Shown one piece after another: positions 16,711-24,134 of a stretch of DNA of 64,000 nucleotides. Numbering within the stretch: the stretch's first letter is position 1; each line of letters opens with the position of its first letter. The notes under the pieces were generated by a model that did no database searches, was not told the origin of the DNA, and saw only the letters and a list, made by a program, of their open reading frames with translations. The translations under genes were made by a program, and so were the position numbers. Source of the DNA: Haloferax mediterranei ATCC 33500 (lineage in GTDB: Archaea; Halobacteriota; Halobacteria; Halobacteriales; Haloferacaceae); the NCBI RefSeq assembly GCF_000306765.2, contig NC_017941.2:1302001-1366000 (forward strand). The letters run 5' to 3'.

Positions 16711-17049
16711 ATGAGTCAGAACGACTCGACAAGAGACGTTGTGTGTACCCTAACCGAAGAACAAGAGAAGGAACGGAGCAAGGAGGTCCGCTCGCGTCTC
16801 AGCGCCAACTATGTCGGATTTGAGGAGTCCGCGGATGGCTTGAACGTTCGGTTCGACGGGACTGACGAGTCGCTACTGGCGGTCGCTCAGTTCACGTCGT
16901 CCGAATTGAAATGTTGTGCGTTCGCCGACTACGAGATCTCGGTATCGCCGCCATACGAGGAGACGGTTCTGACTCTCACCGGCCCCGAAGGGACGCGACA
17001 GCTCTTCCGCGATGGTCTGATCGACCATCTGGAGTCGGAGACACCGTAG
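16711..17049 (+). CDS. Small CC-motif protein, mer-operon-associated type
   Basis: The 112-aa soluble protein has an N-terminal VVCTLT (Cys12) and a vicinal Cys68-Cys69 in SELKCCAFADYEIS, followed by VLTLTGPEGTRQLF. This layout resembles the small CC proteins found in bacterial mercury and arsenic resistance loci, whose biochemical role is undefined. Three Cys in a 112-residue acidic protein beside two Cys-bearing HxlR regulators points to metal or metalloid binding. The assignment is by pattern only. Confidence 0.65.
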   Translation: MSQNDSTRDVVCTLTEEQEKERSKEVRSRLSANYVGFEESADGLNVRFDGTDESLLAVAQFTSSELKCCAFADYEISVSPPYEETVLTLTGPEGTRQLFRDGLIDHLESETP

Positions 17050-17132
17050 ACGCCATCTAGTGCGGAAAAACGATGTTAGCCCGGGAGCAGTCAGTCACCG
17101 ACCGGTAATCTAGAGCCTGAGACCTATTTCAG

Positions 17133-17441
17133 CTACCTGCTCTCTCGCTGTTCGGCCTTGTTCATCTCGATAAGCAACCGGAAAATCGCCTTCACGAGGT
17201 TCGAATCGACCTCGAAGTGCGCCGCGTTCTTCTCGGCGCGCTCCATCACGCGCTCTTCTTGTGATTCGTCGGTCGTGGGCAGTCCTTTCTCGTCTTTGAC
17301 CTGCGCAACCGTATCTGCAACGTAGGTTCTGCGGGCGATGAGTTCGACGATTCCGCGGTCGATATCCTCGATTTCCTCGCGGAGTTCGTCGAGGGACATC
17401 TCCTGAACCGATTCGGCCGTGTCTGTGGTGTCGTCTGTCAT
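17133..17441 (-). CDS. Chorismate mutase (AroQ type)
   Basis: The 102-aa helical protein has the AroQ pattern (ELREEIEDIDRGIVELIARRTYVADTVAQVK, then EERVMERAEKNA and LVKAIFRLLIEMNKAEQ). It converts chorismate to prephenate, the branch point for phenylalanine and tyrosine. It is the downstream gene of an operon with shikimate kinase; the start ATG overlaps that gene's stop by 4 bases. The product is the substrate for TyrA encoded at 2.7 kb. Confidence 0.92.
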   Translation of the reverse strand: MTDDTTDTAESVQEMSLDELREEIEDIDRGIVELIARRTYVADTVAQVKDEKGLPTTDESQEERVMERAEKNAAHFEVDSNLVKAIFRLLIEMNKAEQRESR

Positions 17442-18307
17442 AGAATTCGTGCTCCGTCAGTTCGTGTGGTGGTCAGTCTTGTCTCGCCGTCGCGGGCGTC
17501 CCATAGCGTCTGGACGCGTTCGAGGTCCGTGCGGTCGCCGACCGCGACGACGCTCGGGCCGGTTCCGGAAAGCGAGACGCCGTCGGCGATGGGCATCGCT
17601 TCGACGGCGGGGTCGGTCGGGAAGTCCAGTGCGGCGGAGAAGGCGAGTCCGTTGACGGTCATCGCCTCGGCGTACCGGCCGTCGAGGGCGAGGTCGGCGA
17701 CGAGGGTCGCCATCGGCGCGACGTTCTCACATCGGCTTGCATCGGCGTCGGCGCTGTATGCGCGCTCGGGTGGTGTCCAGACGAGCACGTCCCAATCGAG
17801 TTCGTCGCGGGTGACTAATTCGTCTTCGGTATTGTCGGTGACGACGACGCCGCCGAGCATCGATGCGGCCGCGTCGTCGAACGCGCCGGTGACGGTGACG
17901 CCGACCTCGCGGGCGGCGCGGACGCCGAGTCGACACGCGTCGATGCGGGAGATGTCGTCGTCCGGGTCGGGACCGACCGAGCGGCCGAGTGCGGAGAGCG
18001 TCGCCAACACGGTGGCGTTGGCGGCGGCGCTGGAACTCTTGAGTCCGGCGGCCATCGGAACCTCGCTTTCGGTCTCGACAGTCCCGCCTTCGCCGTCTCC
18101 GAACTCCTCGACGACGAGGTCGACACAGCGCTCGATGAGTCGCGTGTCTGCGTCGGGAGCCTCCGCGATGGTGCCGCGGACTCCGTCGGAGTCGTTCAGT
18201 TCGACCGACGCGGTGGTCTCGGCGTCGATAGCAAACGCGGAGCCGGTGCCCGTCGCGAGGGCGTTCAAGACGGTTCCCGCCCCGGGGGCGGTGGCTCGGC
18301 CGTGCAT
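17438..18307 (-). CDS. aroK: Archaeal-type shikimate kinase (GHMP kinase family)
   Basis: The 289-aa protein belongs to the GHMP kinase superfamily used by archaea in place of bacterial AroK. It has an N-terminal GRATAPGAGTVLNAL, the ATP-binding PMAAGLKSSSAAANATV near residues 85-101, and a C-terminal SLSGTGPSVVAVG. It phosphorylates shikimate in chorismate synthesis. MHGRATAPGA (18307) is the natural start; the longer reading lacks conserved residues. It overlaps chorismate mutase by ATGA, indicating translational coupling. Confidence 0.9.
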   Translation of the reverse strand: MHGRATAPGAGTVLNALATGTGSAFAIDAETTASVELNDSDGVRGTIAEAPDADTRLIERCVDLVVEEFGDGEGGTVETESEVPMAAGLKSSSAAANATVLATLSALGRSVGPDPDDDISRIDACRLGVRAAREVGVTVTGAFDDAAASMLGGVVVTDNTEDELVTRDELDWDVLVWTPPERAYSADADASRCENVAPMATLVADLALDGRYAEAMTVNGLAFSAALDFPTDPAVEAMPIADGVSLSGTGPSVVAVGDRTDLERVQTLWDARDGETRLTTTRTDGARIL

Positions 18308-18438
18308 ACTTGCCGGAGGTTGGCACGCAGTGTTATGTGTGGCGGTCCATGCCGTTTTCGCCCGCATTGTTGCGTTCGCGATATCCCGCGGGATTGCGAG
18401 ACGCGATGTTTTTCCCGTCCCCGCGGCTACGGTGGCGT

Positions 18439-18867
18439 ATGAGCGCCCGAAACGACGTTGCTCCGAGCACCCTCGGCGTCGAACTCCACGACTTCGGCGT
18501 CGAAGTGGAGTACATCGACAACCGAACGACGGTCTATCGGGGCGTCCCCCAGACCGTCACGGGCACGCTATCGACCGGCCCCGGAAAGGAAGTGCACGTC
18601 CTCGTCACCGACCCGACCGAGACGGAAGGCGTGATGATGTACGTCAACGACCTGAAGACCCACGACGAAGTGCTCGAATCCAGCGGCGTCGGCCGTGTCA
18701 TCCTCGCCGAAGAGGAAGAAGAAGAGTTGTTCCCCGGCGTCGTCGTGCGGCGGCTCCCCGGCCACCGATTCGAGGTGGAGGCCGACCCCGACGTCGCTCG
18801 CGGGCGCGTGTTCGTCTTCGTCGAGGACGACTGGGGCGAAGACTCCTACGAGTTCGTCTCCGAGTGA
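18439..18867 (+). CDS. Haloarchaeal DUF5796-like protein
   Basis: The 142-aa acidic soluble protein is made of short beta strands (VEVEYIDNRTTVYRGV, KEVHVLVTDPTETEGVMMYVND, HRFEVEADPDVARGRVFVFVEDD). It resembles the DUF5796 family restricted to haloarchaea. No catalytic motif is visible. It is translationally coupled to the next gene by a TGATG overlap at 18865-18869. ATG 18439 is the first start downstream of the divergent shikimate kinase. Confidence 0.7.
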   Translation: MSARNDVAPSTLGVELHDFGVEVEYIDNRTTVYRGVPQTVTGTLSTGPGKEVHVLVTDPTETEGVMMYVNDLKTHDEVLESSGVGRVILAEEEEEELFPGVVVRRLPGHRFEVEADPDVARGRVFVFVEDDWGEDSYEFVSE

Positions 18868-19103
18868 TGCTCCGAAAGCGCTGGGAGCCACTGGAAAAGC
18901 GGACGATTGGAAGCGCGCCAGAAGCCTACGGCTACTACGAACTCGGCGACGAAGACGGTGACCTCGTCGGACGCGGCGTCGGCGTTCTCCGCGACGAGCT
19001 AAAGGAGGCGCTCGCCTACGGTGACGGCGAACAGGTCCGGTGGGAGCGAGCGACGTCACTCGAACACGCAGAGCGTATCGCAGCCGAGCACGACCCGACG
19101 TAG
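18867..19103 (+). CDS. Small haloarchaeal protein coupled to the DUF5796-like gene
   Basis: The 78-aa protein begins MLRKRWEPLEKRTIGSAPEA and contains YGYYELGDEDGDLVGRGVGVLRDELKEAL. The pattern resembles short haloarchaeal domains of the DUF7508 kind, with a distant GIY-YIG-like AYGYYELGD start. The ATG overlaps the upstream stop, so the two are very likely made together. The function is unknown. Confidence 0.65.
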   Translation: MLRKRWEPLEKRTIGSAPEAYGYYELGDEDGDLVGRGVGVLRDELKEALAYGDGEQVRWERATSLEHAERIAAEHDPT

Positions 19104-19182
19104 TAGTCACTCACACCGAGACTTCTCCTCCCTGCCGCCGATTACCGATTTCGCCGACCACTACTGCAGTTTTTGCCGACCA

Positions 19183-19317
19183 CTACTGCAAGTACGACGG
19201 GCTATCAGTATCGCAGTTCTCTTCGTGCGCCTTTGCGTCTTGCTCGACGTCGAACAGCATCCCACACTCATCACAGCGGTACCACGTCGCACCATCCTTC
19301 TCCGTCGTGGCAACCAT
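19183..19317 (-). CDS. 44-aa zinc-finger microprotein (DUF7128-like)
   Basis: The 44-residue protein starts MVATTEKDGATWYRCDECGMLF and has CDEC (Cys15, Cys18), then His31 and Cys35, a plausible C2HC zinc site in a C2H2-finger-like spacing. Such microproteins are common and conserved in haloarchaea. It is divergent from the AAA ATPase gene by 78 bp. A much longer antisense reading through that gene is a GC-bias artefact. Confidence 0.72.
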   Translation of the reverse strand: MVATTEKDGATWYRCDECGMLFDVEQDAKAHEENCDTDSPSYLQ

Positions 19318-19395
19318 GTGTGATTGTACCGCACGAATCCAGAAAATGATTACTCCAGGAGAATGCTCAAGGGCAGAGCCGCCGAAGCGACAGCC

Positions 19396-21576
19396 ATGTC
19401 CGAAAACGGGGTGACGCTCGTCGTCCGCGCCGCCGAGAAACGCGACGCGGGACGCGGCATCGCCCGCCTCCCCGAAGCGGCGCGCCGAGAACTCGGCGTG
19501 TTGAGTGGCGAAACGGTCGTCATCGAGGGGCCGCGCGAAACGGTCGCAAAGATGTGGCCCGCTCGTCCCGGCGCAGAAGCTGGCGAAATGCTCGTCGACG
19601 CCGACACGCGGGCGAACGCCGGCGTGAAAATCGGAGACAGCGTCCGCGTCCGGAAGATAGACGTAGAAGACGCGCGGGCGGTGACGCTGACCGGTCCCGG
19701 CGCGTTCGAGCGAACCAGCGTCGACCGGGAAACCATCGAGGAAGTGGTCAAATCGGAGATTCGGAATCGACCGCTCCAGTCCGGCGACCGCGTCCGCGTC
19801 GAACGACTCGCTGGTGCTGGCCTCGTCGTCAGCAAAACCCAACCGGACGGCGTGGTTCGAGTTACCGACTCGACGCGAGTGACTGTGACCGCAGAAAGCT
19901 CGAAAGGGGCGAGCGAGGCCGTCCGCGACGCCGTCAAGAGCGTGACCGGTACTGACGACGGCGATTCCGAGCGCGGCCGGGCGACCGGCGTTACCTACGA
20001 GGATATCGGCGGTCTCGACGACGAACTCGATTTGGTCCGGGAGATGATTGAACTCCCGCTGTCGGAACCGGAGGTGTTCGCCCATCTCGGCATCGAACCG
20101 CCGAAGGGCGTCCTCCTGCACGGCCCGCCGGGGACTGGGAAGACGCTCATCGCGAAGGCCGTCGCCAACGAGGTCAACGCCACGTTTACCACCATCTCCG
20201 GACCCGAAGTGCTCTCGAAATATAAGGGCGAATCCGAGGAGAAACTCCGTGAGGTGTTCCAGTCGGCCCGCGAGGATGCGCCGAGCATCATCTTCTTCGA
20301 CGAAATCGACTCCATCGCCGCAAAGCGCGACGACGGTGGCGACCTCGAAAACCGCGTCGTCGGTCAACTCCTCTCGCTGATGGACGGTCTCGACGCCCGC
20401 GGCGACGTAGTCGTCATCGGCGCGACGAACCGCGCCGACAACCTCGACCCCGCGCTCCGCCGCGGCGGCCGCTTCGACCGCGAAATCGAAATCGGCGTCC
20501 CGAACGAAACCGGCCGTCGAGAAATTCTCGACGTACACACCCGGCAGATGCCGCTCGCGGATGACGTGGATATCGAGCGTCTCGCCTCCAGAACCCACGG
20601 ATTCGTCGGTGCCGACCTCGAATCGCTGGCGAAAGAAGCGGCCATGACCGCGCTTCGTCGGGTTCGACGGGAGGGCGAAAGCGTGTCCGTCACCGACATG
20701 ACGGTGACCCGCGCCGACTTCGAGACGGCGATGGCGTCGGTCGAACCCTCGGCGATGCGCGAGTACGTCGCCGAGCAACCGACCAAAGGGTTCGAGGCCG
20801 TCGGCGGTCTCGACGACGTGAAACAGACGCTCGAACGGGCGGTGACGTGGCCCTTGACCTACGCGCCACTCTTCGAGGCGGCCGCAACTGACCCGCCGAC
20901 TGGCGTCCTCCTGCACGGCCCGCCGGGGACCGGGAAGACGCTTCTCGCCCGCGCTATCGCGGCCGAAAGTGGCGTCAACTTCATCCACGTCGCCGGACCC
21001 GAACTCCTCGACCGATACGTCGGCGAGTCCGAAAAATCCGTCCGCGAGGTCTTCGAGCGCGCCCGACAGGCCGCACCGAGCATCCTCTTTTTCGACGAAA
21101 TCGACGCCATCGCGACCAACCGCGACAGCGTCGGGTCGGACTCCGGCGTCACGGAACGCGTCGTCTCGCAACTCCTGACCGAGATGGACAACGCCGCCGA
21201 CAATCCGAACCTCGTCGTCCTCGCGGCGACGAACCGGCGCGACACCATCGACCCGGCGCTTCTCCGCCCCGGAAGGTTGGAGACTCACGTCGAAGTCCCC
21301 GCCCCGGACATCGAAGCCCGCCGCGCGATTCTCGACGTACACATCCGGAACAAGCCGCTCAGTTCCGACGTCGACCTGAACGACGTGGCGGCTCACATGG
21401 ACGGCTACACCGGCGCGGATGTCGCAGCCGTGTGCCGCGAGGCCGCGCTCAGGGCGATTCAGGATGTCGCCAACGCCTACGAGGGAACCACCGCGAACGA
21501 CCACACCGACGAGATTCGAATCACCCGCGAGCACTTCGACGCGGCGCTCGACTCCGTCTCGCCGACGCTCGTCTGA
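19396..21576 (+). CDS. CDC48/VAT-type AAA+ ATPase
   Basis: The protein of about 726 aa has an N-terminal double-psi-barrel type domain (LVVRAAEKRDAGRGIARLP, then ETVAKMWPARPGAE), and two AAA modules. D1 has GPPGTGKT near residue 242 and FFDEIDSIA. D2 has GPPGTGKT near 508 and FFDEIDAIA, with GATNR/AATNR sensor segments. It uses ATP to unfold or remodel proteins, often for the proteasome. ATG 19396 (MSENGVTLVV) is chosen; an ATG at 19363 would add 11 residues. The 727-codon length is slightly short for CDC48, and an extra N-terminal variant is possible. Confidence 0.92.
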   Translation: MSENGVTLVVRAAEKRDAGRGIARLPEAARRELGVLSGETVVIEGPRETVAKMWPARPGAEAGEMLVDADTRANAGVKIGDSVRVRKIDVEDARAVTLTGPGAFERTSVDRETIEEVVKSEIRNRPLQSGDRVRVERLAGAGLVVSKTQPDGVVRVTDSTRVTVTAESSKGASEAVRDAVKSVTGTDDGDSERGRATGVTYEDIGGLDDELDLVREMIELPLSEPEVFAHLGIEPPKGVLLHGPPGTGKTLIAKAVANEVNATFTTISGPEVLSKYKGESEEKLREVFQSAREDAPSIIFFDEIDSIAAKRDDGGDLENRVVGQLLSLMDGLDARGDVVVIGATNRADNLDPALRRGGRFDREIEIGVPNETGRREILDVHTRQMPLADDVDIERLASRTHGFVGADLESLAKEAAMTALRRVRREGESVSVTDMTVTRADFETAMASVEPSAMREYVAEQPTKGFEAVGGLDDVKQTLERAVTWPLTYAPLFEAAATDPPTGVLLHGPPGTGKTLLARAIAAESGVNFIHVAGPELLDRYVGESEKSVREVFERARQAAPSILFFDEIDAIATNRDSVGSDSGVTERVVSQLLTEMDNAADNPNLVVLAATNRRDTIDPALLRPGRLETHVEVPAPDIEARRAILDVHIRNKPLSSDVDLNDVAAHMDGYTGADVAAVCREAALRAIQDVANAYEGTTANDHTDEIRITREHFDAALDSVSPTLV

Positions 21577-21722
21577 GAGCTGAGAGTAGCGGAACTCGGT
21601 ACAATCTGTGTCCCATGTTCACTCGCAACAGAGGTGTGTCGTGAACGTGGTGTTTCGACGGGAGAGACACGAACCCGCCGATTCGTCGGAAGTCGAATCG
21701 GTAATAGCTCGACTCAGATTCG

Positions 21723-22430
21723 TCAGCGAAGTCGCGCCCGGTAGTAACTCGACTCGGGATTCGAGTACGTCACGTCGGCAACGTCGAGACCCGCATCGGC
21801 GGCGACTTCTCGGAGTCGCTCCGGCGAGACTAAGAGGAAGTCGAGGTCCGGCCCCCGCAAGTCGCCGTATTCGACGTGGAACTGTCGGCGCGCGAGTCCG
21901 GGTCGTGAGTCGGGTCTGTAGCCGAAGAACTGTTCAGGGTCAATTCGATTCGGGTCGTACGAGTCGACGACGAGTTCACCCGTCGAAGTAGTGAGTTCGT
22001 CGAAGGATGCGAGCAGGTCCGCAAGCCCGTCGAGCGACCCCGCGAGTCCGATTTGTGTTCCGATTGCGAGTATCGTCTCGAACCGCCCGGATTCGACCGC
22101 CGGGTCGAACATATCGCCGACGAAGGCTATCTCGACGCCTCGTTCTCGGGCCGTGCGAACCGCGTTCGGACTCACGTCGAAGGCGACGACATCGCCGCGT
22201 TCCTGCACGGCGAGCGCGTGCTGACCCGCGCCGCAACCGACATCTAACACGGGCGTCCGAAGCGAGTCGAGAAACTCCCACTTCGACTCGGGCCACTCCT
22301 CGGACGGGACGAGATAGTGCTCGTAGATGTAGGCATCGCCAACCTCCGCGCCGTCGCGGTAGACGCAGGGCGCGCGCAGGCACCCGCGAAATCTATCGAG
22401 CATCGCCAGTCCGAGTGCGTCGTCGGGCAT
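21723..22430 (-). CDS. Class I SAM-dependent methyltransferase
   Basis: The 235-aa protein has motif I VLDVGCGAGQHAL (about residues 61-73), an acidic loop VVAFDVSP and the ILAIGTQIGLAG segment, all typical of small-molecule methyltransferases. The substrate is unknown. It is the downstream partner of the minus-strand gene at 22495, separated by 64 bp of A/T-rich sequence, so an operon is possible but not certain. Confidence 0.82.
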   Translation of the reverse strand: MPDDALGLAMLDRFRGCLRAPCVYRDGAEVGDAYIYEHYLVPSEEWPESKWEFLDSLRTPVLDVGCGAGQHALAVQERGDVVAFDVSPNAVRTARERGVEIAFVGDMFDPAVESGRFETILAIGTQIGLAGSLDGLADLLASFDELTTSTGELVVDSYDPNRIDPEQFFGYRPDSRPGLARRQFHVEYGDLRGPDLDFLLVSPERLREVAADAGLDVADVTYSNPESSYYRARLR

Positions 22431-22494
22431 GACGAATGAGCAGTTGCCCGCATGTCAGTTAAATTTAATGAGTTGTATGGTAGCGATGAACAAA

Positions 22495-23115
22495 TTAATC
22501 GAGTCGCTCCAAGTCGCCGTGGAGTTCTCGATTCATCACGTCCGCAACGAACAGTCGGATGCGTTTGTGGAGTTCTTCTTCGGTGTCGTACGTCTCGACT
22601 CTGAGGTCCCAACGCGCCCGCGCCGCCCGAATCATCTCGCTCGTGACTGTCGCCTCGTGGACGAAGGCGATTCGGTCGCCGTGGGTCTCCGAGAGGCGTT
22701 CGAGGACCGACCCGGCCTCTTCGCCGACGCCGAAGTTGTGGCCGAGGAAGGGGAGAACGAACACGGTGGCGTTGCTCGCCTCCGCAAAGGCGATGCTCTG
22801 TGTCGCGGCGTCGACCTCGTCGGTATCGACGTCGACATCGACCGCAAGGAACGCATTCACACCGGGGTCAGCCCGGAGCGTCCCCTGTACACGACGAAGC
22901 AGGGCGAGCGCGTCGTCGATGTCGTCGCGCGCCGAAAACAGTCGCCGAATCGGGCCGGGGAGGTCCGCGATGTCGATGTCAGCTAGTTCCCGCTCCGAGA
23001 GGATGTAGTTCAGGTTAAACGACTTGTAGGGACCCATCACGTAGACGAGAAACCGGTCGTAGGTGGTCTTCCCGAGGGCCGCTCGAATATCGTCGCGTGT
23101 GATGGTGTCGCACAT
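22495..23115 (-). CDS. Haloarchaeal DUF7509-like protein
   Basis: The 206-aa acidic protein (starts MCDTITRDDIRAALG at ATG 23115) has an alpha/beta layout (NAFLAVDVDVDTDEVDAATQ, NATVFVLPFLGHNFGVGEEAGS, DRIAFVHEATVTSEMIRAARARW) reminiscent of nucleoside 2-deoxyribosyltransferase-like or TIR-like folds. No definite active site is seen. It is divergent from the ArsR-like regulator at 23216 across 100 bp, which may control it. Confidence 0.62.
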   Translation of the reverse strand: MCDTITRDDIRAALGKTTYDRFLVYVMGPYKSFNLNYILSERELADIDIADLPGPIRRLFSARDDIDDALALLRRVQGTLRADPGVNAFLAVDVDVDTDEVDAATQSIAFAEASNATVFVLPFLGHNFGVGEEAGSVLERLSETHGDRIAFVHEATVTSEMIRAARARWDLRVETYDTEEELHKRIRLFVADVMNRELHGDLERLD

Positions 23116-23215
23116 ACACCACCGTACTGACCGGACCCATATATAAAAAACGGCCTTTTCAGCGATATTCGACTCAAGAACTGTTAAGCCGATACGGACC
23201 ATCTATCGAACTGAG

Positions 23216-23623
23216 ATGGCGACGAACAACCCGGCGAACTCGGACGGACTTCCCGAAGACCCCGCCGAGTTACTGCCGCCGACGAGCGTCCTCACGCTGG
23301 ACGAGTATCTCGACATGCAGGCGGCCATCGGCGACCGAACGCGATTTACCCTCCTGTACCGGTTGGTCCACTTCGGCGAGCGAAGCCCGAAAGAACTGGA
23401 GGAGGCGCTCGACGTTCGGGCAAACACGCTTCATTACCACCTTCAAAAACTCGTGGACGCGGGTCTGGTCGAGAAGCGGAAACAAACGCGCGCCGACAAG
23501 GATGGCCTGTTCGCGTACTACCGCGCCACGTCCCTTGGCGAGGATATCCTCGAATACGGCGTCGAGGAACTCATTCGGCGCGAGCGCGACTACCGCGACG
23601 CCTATGCGTCGGGACAGAAATAG
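23216..23623 (+). CDS. ArsR-like winged-helix regulator
   Basis: The 135-aa protein has a helix-turn-helix in EYLDMQAAIGDRTRFTLLYRLVHFGERSPKELEEALDVRANTLHYHLQKLVDAGLVEKR, an ArsR/winged-helix layout. No Cys metal site is present, so it is not a typical metal sensor. It is divergent from the DUF7509-like gene and followed by the gene at 23715 on the same strand. Confidence 0.83.
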   Translation: MATNNPANSDGLPEDPAELLPPTSVLTLDEYLDMQAAIGDRTRFTLLYRLVHFGERSPKELEEALDVRANTLHYHLQKLVDAGLVEKRKQTRADKDGLFAYYRATSLGEDILEYGVEELIRRERDYRDAYASGQK

Positions 23624-23714
23624 AATAGGGAAATACGAACCAGCAGTCGTTGGGTTGCCACGGCACCTGCCGCAGACGCCGCCTATTTGTTATTCCATAA
23701 CACACCGAAAGGTG

Positions 23715-24104
23715 ATGTCCAATCTCCTCCCCGACGAAGCACAGGAAACACTCGTTTCGACCTGCCGAACCGCCGTCGGCGACAGTCTTCGGTCGATTAC
23801 GTACTTCAATCGCTTCGACTACGTGCAGGTCTATCTCCGCGACGACCTCGAACAGGAAGCCGACCTGAACTCCTTTATCGGCAACGAGTGGCACGACTTC
23901 AAGATGACCCAAGACGCCTATCGGGGGTCTGAACTCGGCGACTACCAGTACACGATTCGCGTGTTCGAAAACGGCTATCTCGTCCGCATCACCATCGAGG
24001 ACTTCGGCGTGTTCGTCACGACCGACGGCATCTCCATGCAGGACTTCGAGGCGCTTGCCAGCGCGACGACCGAGATTCTCGAAGACTGGGCTATCGCGGA
24101 GTAG
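23715..24104 (+). CDS. Haloarchaeal DUF7522-like protein
   Basis: The 129-aa acidic protein (MSNLLPDEAQETL) has an N-terminal helix followed by alternating strands (YTIRVFENGYLVRITIEDFGVFVTTD) and a C-terminal helix. It resembles a haloarchaeal family of unknown function (DUF7522 kind). ATG 23715 is used; the upstream frame overlaps the ArsR-like gene. It could be a partner of the regulator or of the Lhr helicase that converges on it. Confidence 0.6.
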   Translation: MSNLLPDEAQETLVSTCRTAVGDSLRSITYFNRFDYVQVYLRDDLEQEADLNSFIGNEWHDFKMTQDAYRGSELGDYQYTIRVFENGYLVRITIEDFGVFVTTDGISMQDFEALASATTEILEDWAIAE

Positions 24105-24134
24105 GCGGCATTCGTGGCGGACGGCGACGTCGAA

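Noticed and set aside
19183..21534. 783-aa minus-strand open frame antisense to the AAA ATPase
   Set aside because: It mirrors the plus-strand AAA ATPase; GC-rich third positions create long antisense frames. Only its final 44 codons (19183-19317), outside the ATPase gene, look real.
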